From: Geodermatophilus sabuli | GTDB taxonomy: Bacteria > Actinomycetota > Actinomycetes > Mycobacteriales > Geodermatophilaceae | NCBI RefSeq assembly: GCF_010686765.1 | Contig: NZ_JAAGWF010000003.1 | Span: 1-64,000, forward strand | DNA length: 64,000 nt | Direction of reading: 5' to 3' | Part shown: piece after piece, positions 1 to 7,587 of the stretch | How the letters are laid out: the number at the start of each line of letters is the position of its first letter | Position numbering within the stretch: the first letter of the stretch is position 1 | Made by a program: the position numbers and the translations under genes | Notes under the pieces: generated by a model | Database searches by the model: none | Told to the model about the DNA's origin: nothing | Seen by the model: the letters and a program-made list of their open reading frames with translations, nothing else

Positions 1-40
1 GTGTCATGGCGCACTCCGACCGAGCAGGCGACAGCCGTAG

Positions 41-797
41 CTACTCTCGTCCGGCCGCTGCGCTGGTGGGCGGGACGTCCCGGCCCATGACGAGACATCC
101 GGCCACGGTCAGCAGCCAGATGCAGAACACGGCGTAGCACCCGGGCGTCGACGTCATGGCGGGGCGGCCCGTCAGCAGTGCAGCAATCACCTCGGCCTCG
201 AAGGTGACGCCCTCGGTGTGCGGAGCTTCGAGGACGTGGTCGGAACCCGAGGTCGATCCGGGCGTAGACGTCGGCGCCTTCGGGAATCCCGGCCGCCCGC
301 CGCACCCCGGAGGTGAGCATGAGTCGGCCACGGGCGTCCAGCGGCAAGGCAGCGACGGCGAAGTTCGGCCGCGGGCCCTCGGTTGAGCCCGGCAGGAACA
401 CGGTGAGCACCGCGCCGTCACGCTCGGCCGGCACGCGGGCCGCAGCGGCGATCTTGAGCGGCAGCATCAGCCGGCCCTCGACGTCGAGAGCCCGCAGCAC
501 GGTATGGCTGCGCACGGCAGCCATCTCGGCCGGCAGCGTCCAGATGCCCGAGAGGTCCACCGCCGAGGCGGCTTCGGTCGAGGAGATGACGGCGGTGAGG
601 GCGAGCGCGTCGGCGGGCACTCGCTCGTCGGCGTCGGCCAGCAGGGCGCCGAACCCGGCGAAGGAGGCGGGCAGCCCGGCCGGGGACGGGGATGAGGCGC
701 ACAGCGGCGCGGCCAGCGCAGAAGAGGTCGGGGTGGACGGCGGGACCACGGCCCGACGGCGTGCGGCCGCCGGCGTCGGGGGAGCAGCGTTGGGCAC
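41..797 (-). pseudogene. Frameshifted AbrB/SpoVT-like two-domain protein remnant
   Basis: Reading the minus strand, one frame gives a protein with two similar beta-rich stretches, LDVEGRLMLPLKIAAAARVP and LDARGRLMLTSGVRRAAGIP. Both resemble AbrB/SpoVT-type swapped-hairpin units (the family assignment is inference). At about 241-249 the protein-like signal jumps frame: behind VYARIDLG the good sequence (SDHVLEAPHTEGVTFEAEV) continues in the next frame, as if one T had been inserted. That frame stops at 41-43. A GTG at 795-797 is a possible start but has no strong ribosome site, so the 5' end is uncertain. The gene lies just 3' of tRNA-Leu, a common integration site. It is either a real pseudogene or a sequencing error. 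Confidence 0.5.
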
Positions 798-992
798 TTG
801 CCCGGACCGTCCGTGCCGCCGCTTGCTCGGCAGTCGCGTCCAGGACGCGTCGTAGCGCCGGCTCGTCGGAGGTTCCCGCGGACGGCGCGGTGGGAGGGAT
901 CGTTGCCGATCGCGTGTCGGCGGGGACCGTGTCGGTCGTAGATGTAGAGCCGGGCTCCGGCTCGACCTGGTGGGACGGCTCCCACTTCGAAG

Positions 993-1077
993 TGTCCGAG
1001 GGGGGACTTGAACCCCCACGCCCGATAAAGGGCACTAGCACCTCAAGCTAGCGCGTCTGCCATTCCGCCACCCGGAC
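993..1077 (-). tRNA. tRNA-Leu (anticodon GAG)
   Basis: On the minus strand the sequence folds as a class II tRNA. The acceptor arms are GTCCGGG and CTCGGAC with discriminator A. The anticodon stem CTAGC/GCTAG closes the loop TTGAGGT, giving anticodon GAG (1042-1044). There is a long variable arm (CCCTTTATCGGG) and a T arm with GGTTCAAGTCC. Size is 85 nt and no CCA end is encoded. The long variable arm and the GAG anticodon both identify leucine. Confidence 0.95.
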
Positions 1078-1152
1078 GAGTGCGTTGACGAGACTACCCG
1101 ACCGCACGGGGCCGATCACGCACCCCCTGCCGCCCGCTGCGGGGCTGGAGCA

Positions 1153-2271
1153 TCAGGCCGCGGCGACGGCGACCCGGCCCCGACCGGCCCGCTTCGCCTC
1201 GTAGAGCGCGGCGTCCGCCGCCGAGTACAGCGCCCGCAGCGAGGCCCCGGCGTGCGCCTGGTGGGCGACGCCGAGGCTGATCGACAGGGCCAGCAGCGAG
1301 CCGTCGGCGAGGGGGAGCGGCGTGGCCCGCACGGCGTCCAGCAGCTGCGCGGCCCGTCGGGCGGCGACCTCGGTCGAGCAGCCGCGGAGCAGGACCGCCA
1401 GCTCGTCCCCACCGAGCCGGGACAGGACGGCGTCCTCGGCCCGGATCTGGTCACGGAGCACCCCGGCGAGGTGGACCAGGACGTCGTCACCCACCGGGTG
1501 GCCGTGCGAGTCGTTGATCGCCTTGAAGGCGTCGACGTCGATGAGCACCAGCGCCGTCCCGCCGGCCGCGCGGTCGCCCAGCGTGTCGGCCAGCGCCTCG
1601 TCGAAGACCCGCCGGTTGACCAGCCCGGTCAGCGCGTCCCGCGACGCCTGCTCCTGCAGCGCGACCACCAGCTGCTCCTGCACCCGGTTGGCGCGCACCA
1701 GCATCACCGCCATCACCACGAGCACGGCGCCGAAGAACAGCAGATCGGTCAGGGCCGCGGCCGCGGGGAGGTACCGGAACAGCGTGAGACCGTCGGCCGC
1801 CAGCGCCGCGCCGGTGACCAGCGTGACCGCCGCCCAGCGCAGGTGCGAGGCGACCCACAGCACCGGGAAGGCGAAGAAGGCCTGGGCCGCGGCCGAGGTG
1901 TCCGCGGTGAGCAGGTTGAGTGTGGCGGTCAGGACGATCCCGCCCATGGCGAGCGCCGCGCAGGCCCCGAGCCGGTCGAGGACGCGGGGGTCGACCCGGA
2001 CGCAGACGGCGGCCGCGGCGAGGAGCGCGAGGATGCCCGACCAGTGGACGACGGCGGCGGCGGTCCCGCCCTCGGACTCCTGCAGCAGCGGCAGGGCGAC
2101 CAGCACCGCGGCGCAGACGACGAGGATCAGCGCGGCACTGCGGGCGGCTGCCCGCGGGTCGCGCGCCCGCAGTGCGCCGAGGATCTCCACGGCGAGGGGA
2201 TCGGCATCCCGCGCGCGGGGGAGCAGCCTCCCGTCACCCGTCCGGGGGATGCGGGCCGCGGGTGGCACCAT
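1153..2271 (-). CDS. Membrane-anchored GGDEF diguanylate cyclase
   Basis: This protein is predicted to make cyclic di-GMP from two GTP at the inner membrane. About six hydrophobic segments fill residues 45-195 (for example AALILVVCAAVLVALPLL and LLFFGAVLVVMAVMLV). A C-terminal GGDEF domain follows from about residue 208, with RDALTGLVNRR at 211-221 and the active-site loop GGDEL at 287-291. No PAS, HAMP or EAL domain is seen, so the input signal probably acts through the membrane part. The ATG at 2271 would lie only 6 bp from the divergent peptidase start at 2278. An internal GTG at 2190 (345 aa) is a credible alternative that would leave room for a promoter. Confidence 0.85.
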   Translation of the reverse strand: MVPPAARIPRTGDGRLLPRARDADPLAVEILGALRARDPRAAARSAALILVVCAAVLVALPLLQESEGGTAAAVVHWSGILALLAAAAVCVRVDPRVLDRLGACAALAMGGIVLTATLNLLTADTSAAAQAFFAFPVLWVASHLRWAAVTLVTGAALAADGLTLFRYLPAAAALTDLLFFGAVLVVMAVMLVRANRVQEQLVVALQEQASRDALTGLVNRRVFDEALADTLGDRAAGGTALVLIDVDAFKAINDSHGHPVGDDVLVHLAGVLRDQIRAEDAVLSRLGGDELAVLLRGCSTEVAARRAAQLLDAVRATPLPLADGSLLALSISLGVAHQAHAGASLRALYSAADAALYEAKRAGRGRVAVAAA

Positions 2272-2277
2272 CGCCGC

Positions 2278-3606
2278 ATGGCCGAGCCGACCCCCGCCCC
2301 CCTCGTGCGCGCCCAGGACGAGGTCGCCGAGCTGCTGAGCGACCTCATCCGGATCGACACGACGAACACCGGCGACACCGCCACCGGCAAGGGCGAGCGG
2401 AAGGCGGCCGAGTGGGTGGCCGGCAAGCTCGACGAGGTCGGCATCGACTCGGTGGTCCACGAGTCGGAGCGGGGACGCGCCAGCCTGGTGGCCCGCATCC
2501 CCGGCCGGGATCGGGAGCGGCCGGCCCTGCTGGTCCACGGCCACCTCGACGTCGTCCCCGCCGACCCGGCCGAGTGGAGCGTCCACCCCTTCTCCGGGGA
2601 GGAGCGCGACGGCTACGTCTGGGGCCGGGGCGCGGTCGACATGAAGGACATGGACGCGATGGTCCTGGCGCTGGTCCGCGACTGGGCCCGCACCGGCGTC
2701 CAGCCGCCCCGCGACGTCGTGCTCGCCTACGTCGCCGACGAGGAGGCCGGCGGCCGGCTCGGGGCGCGGTTCCTCGTCGAGGAGCACCCCGACCTGTTCG
2801 AGGGCTGCACCGAGGCGATCAGCGAGGTCGGCGGCTTCTCCATCACCGTCCGCGACGACCTGCGTCTCTACCTGGTCCAGACCGCCGAGAAGGGGCTGGC
2901 GTGGATGCGGCTCACCGCCGGCGGCAGGCCCGGCCACGGCTCCTTCGTGCACGACGACAACGCCGTCACCCGACTGTGCGAGGCCGTCGCCCGCCTGGGA
3001 GCCACCCGGTTGCCCACCGTGCTCACCCCGCCGATGCGGCAGTTCCTGGACGCGGTCAGCGACGCCTACGGCATCGAGATCGACCCCGACGAGCCGGAGC
3101 AGGCCCTCGCCCGGCTGGGCAGCATCAGCCGCATGATCGGCGCGGCGCTGCGCAACACCGCCAACCCCACCATGCTCGACGCCGGCTACAAGGCCAACGT
3201 CATTCCCGGCACGGCGAGCGCCACCGTCGACGGCCGCTTCCTCTACGGCCAGGAGGAGGAGTTCGAGCGGCAGCTGGCGGGCCTGCTGGGGGAGGGCGTG
3301 CAGCGCGAGTGGCTGGTCCACGACCAGGCGGTGGAGACGACGTTCGACGGGCCGCTGGTCGATGCGATGGTGGCCGCGCTGGAGGCGGAGGACGCCGGCG
3401 CCCGCCCGGTGCCCTTCACCATGAGCGGCGGCACCGACGCCAAGAGCTTCGAGCGCCTGGGCATGCGCTGCTTCGGCTTCTCCCCGCTGCGGCTGCCGCC
3501 GGACCTGGACTTCGCCTCCCTGTTCCACGGCATCGACGAGCGGGTGCCCGTCGAGTCCCTGCGGTTCGGCATCCGGGTGCTCGACCGCTTCCTGCGCTCT
3601 GCATGA
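2278..3606 (+). CDS. M20 family metallopeptidase / deacylase
   Basis: This is a zinc-dependent exopeptidase or amidase of the M20 (ArgE/DapE/carboxypeptidase) family, 442 aa, likely cytoplasmic. Metal-ligand motifs are in order: LLVHGHLDVV near residues 84-93, GAVDMKD near 118-124 (Asp121) and DEEAGG at 154-159. The dimerisation domain sits mid-protein. The substrate cannot be told from sequence. A CACCAT hexamer ends 6 nt before the ATG, so transcription may be leaderless. The stop overlaps the next start (ATGA), so it is probably translationally coupled to the SDR gene. The DUF5703 gene at 6.1 kb belongs to a family often found near M20 peptidases (from memory). Confidence 0.9.
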   Translation: MAEPTPAPLVRAQDEVAELLSDLIRIDTTNTGDTATGKGERKAAEWVAGKLDEVGIDSVVHESERGRASLVARIPGRDRERPALLVHGHLDVVPADPAEWSVHPFSGEERDGYVWGRGAVDMKDMDAMVLALVRDWARTGVQPPRDVVLAYVADEEAGGRLGARFLVEEHPDLFEGCTEAISEVGGFSITVRDDLRLYLVQTAEKGLAWMRLTAGGRPGHGSFVHDDNAVTRLCEAVARLGATRLPTVLTPPMRQFLDAVSDAYGIEIDPDEPEQALARLGSISRMIGAALRNTANPTMLDAGYKANVIPGTASATVDGRFLYGQEEEFERQLAGLLGEGVQREWLVHDQAVETTFDGPLVDAMVAALEAEDAGARPVPFTMSGGTDAKSFERLGMRCFGFSPLRLPPDLDFASLFHGIDERVPVESLRFGIRVLDRFLRSA

Positions 3607-4415
3607 TGAGCAGGGTGAGCGACCCCACACCTGCCGCCGGCTCCGTCGCGCTGATCACCGGCGGGACGGGCGGCTTCGGCCGGGCCCTCGCCGCGACGCT
3701 CCGGCAGCGCGGTGTCACCGCCGTCCTCGCTGACCTCGACAGCGACCGCAACCGGTCCGCCGCCGCCGACCTGGGCTGCCCGTTCGTCGTCCTCGACGTC
3801 ACCGACCGGGCCGCCAACCGGGCCGCCGTCGACCAGGTCGAGGCCGAGCACGGCCGGCTGGACGCCGTCTTCCTCAACGCCGGCATCGCCGGGCAGTCGC
3901 GCGAGGACCTCGACGTCGACGAGTTCCTGCGGGTCGTCGACGTCGACCTGTTCGGGATCGTCTACGGCACCGCGGCGGCGCTGCCGGCCCTGCGCCGGGC
4001 CGGGGGCGGCGCCATCGTCGTCACCGCCTCGCTGGCCGGGCTGTCGCCGATGGCCACCGATCCGGGGTACAGCGTCGCGAAGGGCGGCGCCGTCGCCTTC
4101 GTCCGGTCGATGGCGCCCCGGCTGGTCGCCGACGGCATCACCGTCACCGCCATCTGCCCCGGCTTCGCCGACACCGCGATCATCGACCCGCTCCGCGAGG
4201 AGTTCGAGAAGGCCGGCTTCCCGGTGCTGACCGCGCAGGAGGTCGCCGACGCCATGGTGGCCGCCTGGGCCTCGGGCGAGCCGGGCGCGGCGTACATCGT
4301 CCAGCCCGGGATCGGCGCCGTCCCCTACCGGTTCAAGGGCGTGCCCTCGGCGAGGACGGCGTCCGGCGAGACCGCCGTCGTCCCCGAGGCGTTGCGCCCG
4401 CCGACGATGCGCTGA
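3603..4415 (+). CDS. Short-chain dehydrogenase/reductase (SDR)
   Basis: This is a classical SDR oxidoreductase of 270 aa. The N-terminal dinucleotide motif TGGTGGFG lies near residues 19-26, LNAGIAG near 91-97, the catalytic Ser near 143, and YSVAK at 156-160 carries the catalytic Tyr and Lys. The acid Asp after beta-2 (DLDSDRN) hints at NAD preference, which is inference. It overlaps the M20 peptidase stop by 4 nt, and the two form an operon. ATG 3603 was chosen because of this overlap; a second in-frame ATG follows at 3606. The substrate is unknown. Confidence 0.88.
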   Translation: MMSRVSDPTPAAGSVALITGGTGGFGRALAATLRQRGVTAVLADLDSDRNRSAAADLGCPFVVLDVTDRAANRAAVDQVEAEHGRLDAVFLNAGIAGQSREDLDVDEFLRVVDVDLFGIVYGTAAALPALRRAGGGAIVVTASLAGLSPMATDPGYSVAKGGAVAFVRSMAPRLVADGITVTAICPGFADTAIIDPLREEFEKAGFPVLTAQEVADAMVAAWASGEPGAAYIVQPGIGAVPYRFKGVPSARTASGETAVVPEALRPPTMR

Positions 4416-4416
4416 C

Positions 4417-4995
4417 CTACAGCGCCGGGCCGGTCGGCTGCCGGCAGGCGAAGAGGAACGCCGGCGGCACGTTCCACGGGGAGATCCGGCGCTGCACCGA
4501 GGCGAACCGCTGGCGCAGCTCGCCCTGCATGAGGGGCGAGTACTGGATCACCAGGGTCACGCCCTGCGGCGTCATCGCCCGCGGCAGCACGTCGAGGATG
4601 CGGCGCCGCAGCGCCGGCTCCAGCGAGGTGTAGGGCAGCGCGGACACCACGACGTCGGCCAGCGCGCCACCCAGGTGGGCGTCGAGGAACTCCGCGGAGT
4701 CGCAGACCACGGTCAGCCGCGGGTCCCGGTGCCGCTCGGCGAGCAGCTTGGCCAGCTGCGGGTCGATCTCCAGGGCCACCAGGCGGGCGTCGGGTCCGAG
4801 GCGGGCGAGGATCTCGCCGGTCTGCGAGCCGGTGCCGGCGCCCAGCTCCACGACCAGGCCGGCGGTGGCGAGGTCGGTGAGATCGAGCATGTCGCGCACC
4901 GCCCAGCGCGATGTCGGCAGCACCGCGCCGACCTGGCGGGGGTGGGCGACGAAGGCCCGCAGGAAGCGCAGGCGGTCGGTGAACTGGGAGATCAT
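4417..4995 (-). CDS. SAM-dependent methyltransferase (phospholipid / rRNA dimethylase-like)
   Basis: This is a class I Rossmann methyltransferase of 192 aa. The SAM-binding motif VVELGAGTGSQTGEI lies near residue 47, followed by an acidic beta-2 end (LEID) and VVSALPYTSL, the region that corresponds to the N/D-P-P-Y motif of KsgA/PmtA-like enzymes. The start ATG at 4995 has a good upstream site (GGAAGG). Long upstream extensions of the open frame are not protein-like. The closest relatives by pattern are phosphatidylethanolamine N-methyltransferases and rRNA adenine dimethylases; the substrate stays open. It is convergent with the SDR gene, with only 1 nt between the stops. Confidence 0.8.
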   Translation of the reverse strand: MISQFTDRLRFLRAFVAHPRQVGAVLPTSRWAVRDMLDLTDLATAGLVVELGAGTGSQTGEILARLGPDARLVALEIDPQLAKLLAERHRDPRLTVVCDSAEFLDAHLGGALADVVVSALPYTSLEPALRRRILDVLPRAMTPQGVTLVIQYSPLMQGELRQRFASVQRRISPWNVPPAFLFACRQPTGPAL

Positions 4996-5120
4996 GTCGG
5001 CCTTCCGGGTGGTCGCGGGACGACGACCGCCCGGAGGGCACCCTGTCACGGCTCCGGCGCGAGGGCGAACCGAGGCGGGCCCGGGACGTGGGTCACGGGG
5101 ACGTCTGGCAGGGTCTGCCC

Positions 5121-6077
5121 ATGCGGGCATGGCGGGTCCACGAACTCGGCGATCCCTCGACGGTGCTGCGGCTCGAGGACGTCGAGCAGCCCACCCCCGG
5201 CGCCGGCCAGGTGCTGGTCCGGGTGCGGGCGGCGGCGCTGAACTTCCCCGACATTCTGATGGTGCAGGGGAAGTACCAGGAACGGCCGCCGCTGCCGTTC
5301 ACCCCCGGCGTCGAGCTGTGCGGCGAGGTCGTCGAGACCGGCCAGCGGGTGATCGGCGGCCCCTCGGGTGGGCCCGGCGCCTTCGCCGAGTACGCACTCA
5401 TGGACGCCGACAGCGCCTGGCCGGTGCCCGACGGGATGCCGGACGAGAAGGCCGCCGCGCTGTTCCTCACCTACCAGACCGGCCACGTCGGCCTCCACCG
5501 CCGCGCGCACCTGCAGGCGGGGGAGTGGCTGCTCGTGCACGCCGGCGCCGGTGGCGTCGGGTCCGCGGCCATCCAGCTCGGCAAGGCCGCCGGCGCACGG
5601 GTCATCGCCACCGCGGGCGGCCCGCGCAAGGTCGAGGTGTGCCGGGAGCTCGGCGCCGACCACGTCGTCGACTACACCGCCGAGGACTTCGTGCCGGTGG
5701 TCAAGGAGGTCACCGGCGGGCACGGTGCCGACGTCGTCTACGACCCGGTCGGCGGTGACGTGTTCGACAAGAGCCGGAAGTGCATCGCCTTCGAGGGCCG
5801 GCTGGTCGTCGTCGGGTTCACCAGCGGCCGCATCTCCGACGCGCCGGCCAACCACGCGCTGGTCAAGAACTACAGCGTCGTCGGGCTGCACTGGGGCCTG
5901 TACCGCACCCGGGAGCCCGCCCTGATCGGCCAGGTGCACCAGGAGCTCGCGGAGCTGGTCCGCAGCGGCCGGATCGACCCGATGGTCGGCGCCGTCCGCC
6001 CGCTCGAGCAGGCGCCGGAGGCCCTGGCCCAGCTGGGCGACCGGAGCACCGTCGGCAAGGTGGTGCTCGTCCCCTGA
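5121..6077 (+). CDS. NADPH:quinone oxidoreductase family protein (MDR superfamily)
   Basis: This is a zinc-independent medium-chain reductase of 318 aa, NADPH:quinone oxidoreductase type. The N-terminal GroES-like domain contains AALNFPDILMVQGKYQ, as in QOR enzymes. The Rossmann part carries HAGAGGVGSAAIQLGKAAGA near residues 147-166. No catalytic or structural zinc cysteine cluster is seen. It likely reduces quinones or enones using NADPH in the cytoplasm. The start ATG 5121 was chosen because the protein begins like family members (MRAWRVHEL). The hexamer CAGGGT ends 6 nt upstream, consistent with a leaderless message. Confidence 0.88.
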   Translation: MRAWRVHELGDPSTVLRLEDVEQPTPGAGQVLVRVRAAALNFPDILMVQGKYQERPPLPFTPGVELCGEVVETGQRVIGGPSGGPGAFAEYALMDADSAWPVPDGMPDEKAAALFLTYQTGHVGLHRRAHLQAGEWLLVHAGAGGVGSAAIQLGKAAGARVIATAGGPRKVEVCRELGADHVVDYTAEDFVPVVKEVTGGHGADVVYDPVGGDVFDKSRKCIAFEGRLVVVGFTSGRISDAPANHALVKNYSVVGLHWGLYRTREPALIGQVHQELAELVRSGRIDPMVGAVRPLEQAPEALAQLGDRSTVGKVVLVP

Positions 6078-6084
6078 GCGGGGG

Positions 6085-6291
6085 TCAGATGTGCGGCTTG
6101 GGCAGGTAGGACAGCCGCGCCCGGCGGCGCATGACCACCTTCCGGGTGCCGTCGGCGTGCAGCTGGAGCCGGATGAGCTCCCAGCCCCCCGTCTCCGACT
6201 GCAGGCTCAGCATGGTCGCCGCCGCGGACCGGGACGTGCCCGGTGGGATCCGCAGCGGCGCGAACTCGTAATCCCCGGCAACCGCCTCCAT
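6085..6291 (-). CDS. DUF5703 family small protein
   Basis: This is a 68-residue protein with the layout of actinobacterial DUF5703 proteins: YEFAPLRIPPGTSRSAAATM, then GGWELIRLQLHADGTRKVVM and basic RRRARLSYLP. It is small and basic at the C-terminus with no membrane segment, and its function is unknown. The start ATG at 6291 was chosen because the good sequence begins there; the longer open frame upstream is out of character. It is convergent with the quinone reductase, the stops being 7 nt apart. Confidence 0.75.
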   Translation of the reverse strand: MEAVAGDYEFAPLRIPPGTSRSAAATMLSLQSETGGWELIRLQLHADGTRKVVMRRRARLSYLPKPHI

Positions 6292-6406
6292 CCGCGCGAT
6301 TGTGCCTGCCCCGCGCCCGCCGGTCATCCTCCGGTCTGCCCGTATCCCCCTCCGGGGCGGCAGGATGGCGGGCGACCCAGCCCGCGAGCAGGAGAGGGAG
6401 GACGAC

Positions 6407-6673
6407 GTGAGCGAGCCCGGCAGTGAGGTGCCCGACGCCGACCGCGCGGAGCAGGAGGCCCTGCTCGACCCGCCGGCCGTGACCACCGCCGGCGACGCGA
6501 CCTCCCCCGGCGAGGGCGTGCCCGAGGCCGACGCCCTCGAGCAGCAGCTGGCCGCCCGGCCCGGTGAGGCCGGCAGCCCGATGCGGCCGGTGGGCGACCG
6601 CGAGGCCGACCCCGCCGACGTCCTCGAGCAGCAGGCCGACGTCCCGCTGGACGACGACGAGACGCCCGCCTGA
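6407..6673 (+). CDS. Small acidic protein with repeated AD-x-EQ motifs
   Basis: This 88-residue, very acidic, probably disordered protein has no known domain. Three similar units can be seen: VPDADRAEQEALLD, VPEADALEQQLAA and EADPADVLEQQADVP. Similar PEADALEQ proteins are, to my knowledge, widespread in Actinobacteria without a known role. GTG 6407 was chosen because a strong ribosome site (GGAGAGGGAGG) precedes it; ATG 6365 would add 14 residues. The next gene begins behind an iron box, so the two are probably separate transcripts. Confidence 0.7.
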   Translation: MSEPGSEVPDADRAEQEALLDPPAVTTAGDATSPGEGVPEADALEQQLAARPGEAGSPMRPVGDREADPADVLEQQADVPLDDDETPA

Positions 6674-6714
6674 GCCCGACCACCGTCGGCCACTTCCCTC
6701 CGTGGACCCGGCCT

Positions 6715-6732
6715 GGTTAGGCTTGCCTAACC
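6715..6732. promoter_or_regulatory. IdeR/DtxR-type iron box
   Basis: GGTTAGGCTTGCCTAACC is a perfect 8-bp inverted repeat around TT. Its TTAGGC-GCCTAA core matches the half-site of actinobacterial iron boxes (IdeR, DtxR, DmdR). It ends 30 nt before the ATG of the DUF2470 gene, where an iron-bound repressor would block transcription. The family consensus is known; binding here is inferred. Confidence 0.8.
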
Positions 6733-6762
6733 AACGGTGTCGTAGATCTCGGAGGTCCGGCC

Positions 6763-7524
6763 ATGACGACGAGCGCCGCCCGTCCCGGCGTCCTGGCCGA
6801 GCCCGCCGAGCGGGCCCGCACGGTCGCCTGCCGGCTGGCCGCCGCGCTGTGCGTGCGGGGCCTGAGCCCCAGCCGCCCGCTGGCGCACGCCACCACCCGC
6901 AGCGGGCAGGTCCTGGTGCTCGTGCCCGCCGAGGGCGAGGTGGCGACCGCGCTGGCGGCCGAGGACGACCGCTCCACCGTGCTGCTGGTCAGCGACCGGG
7001 CGCCGGTGGCGCTGCGGGACAGGCTGCGTGCGCAGCTGTGGCTCTCCGGCTGGCTGACCCCGGTCCGGCCGGCCGGCGAGCGTGCTGCCGCGCTGGCCTT
7101 CGCCGACGTGCACCCGGCCGGCGACCTGCTGGGCGTCGGGCGCGAGACGCGGCTGCTGCGCCTGGACCTGGCCGAGGTGGTGCTGCGCGAGAACGGGTCG
7201 TGCGCCGAGATCGCCCCGCCGGACTACGCCGCCGCCCGGCCCGACCCGCTCAGCGGCGTCGAGGCCGCGATGCTGCGGCACCTCGACGAGGACCATCCCG
7301 ACGTCCTGGCGCTGCTGCGCTCGCTCCTGCCCGCCGGACTGGTCGGCCCGCGCGACGTCGTCCGCCCCCTGGGGCTGGACCGGTACGGCTACCGGCTGCG
7401 GATCGAGCGGCCGACCGGCACGGCCGACGTGCGGGTCCCGTTCCCGCACCCGCTCACCTGCCCCGGCCAGGTGCACGCGGCCACCCGCCAGCTGCTCGGC
7501 ACCGCCCGCGCCCGCCCCTGCTGA
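6763..7524 (+). CDS. DUF2470 domain protein, likely iron/heme related
   Basis: This is a 253-residue soluble protein. The N-terminal two thirds resemble the split-barrel flavin/heme-binding fold found with DUF2470 (VLVLVPAEGEVATALAAEDDRSTVLLVSD). The C-terminal part, LSGVEAAMLRHLDEDHPDVL onward (about residue 165), fits the DUF2470 domain of HugZ-like heme-utilisation proteins. A role in heme iron release or iron homeostasis is inferred from the domain and from the iron box 30 nt upstream. The ribosome site is GGAGGT. A GC-rich palindromic element follows the stop directly. Confidence 0.78.
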   Translation: MTTSAARPGVLAEPAERARTVACRLAAALCVRGLSPSRPLAHATTRSGQVLVLVPAEGEVATALAAEDDRSTVLLVSDRAPVALRDRLRAQLWLSGWLTPVRPAGERAAALAFADVHPAGDLLGVGRETRLLRLDLAEVVLRENGSCAEIAPPDYAAARPDPLSGVEAAMLRHLDEDHPDVLALLRSLLPAGLVGPRDVVRPLGLDRYGYRLRIERPTGTADVRVPFPHPLTCPGQVHAATRQLLGTARARPC

Positions 7525-7525
7525 G

Positions 7526-7586
7526 GGACCCGGCCCCGTCCGGGGTACCGCCCCGCGAGCTGGCGAGCGGTGGGGAGGACGGGTCC
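7526..7586. repeat. Dispersed palindromic element, copy 1
   Basis: GGACCC at the left pairs with GGGTCC at the right. The core CCCGCGAGC-TG-GCGAGCGG and TGGGGAGG belongs to the element family seen behind many stop codons in this window. It starts 1 nt after the DUF2470 stop and ends 1 nt before the recD2 stop on the other strand, so it can end transcription from both sides. Confidence 0.7.
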
Positions 7587-7587
7587 G

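Noticed and set aside
1252-2277. Plus-strand extension of the M20 frame over the cyclase gene
   Set aside because: The segment before ATG 2278 is antisense to a GGDEF gene with a complete GGDEL motif.
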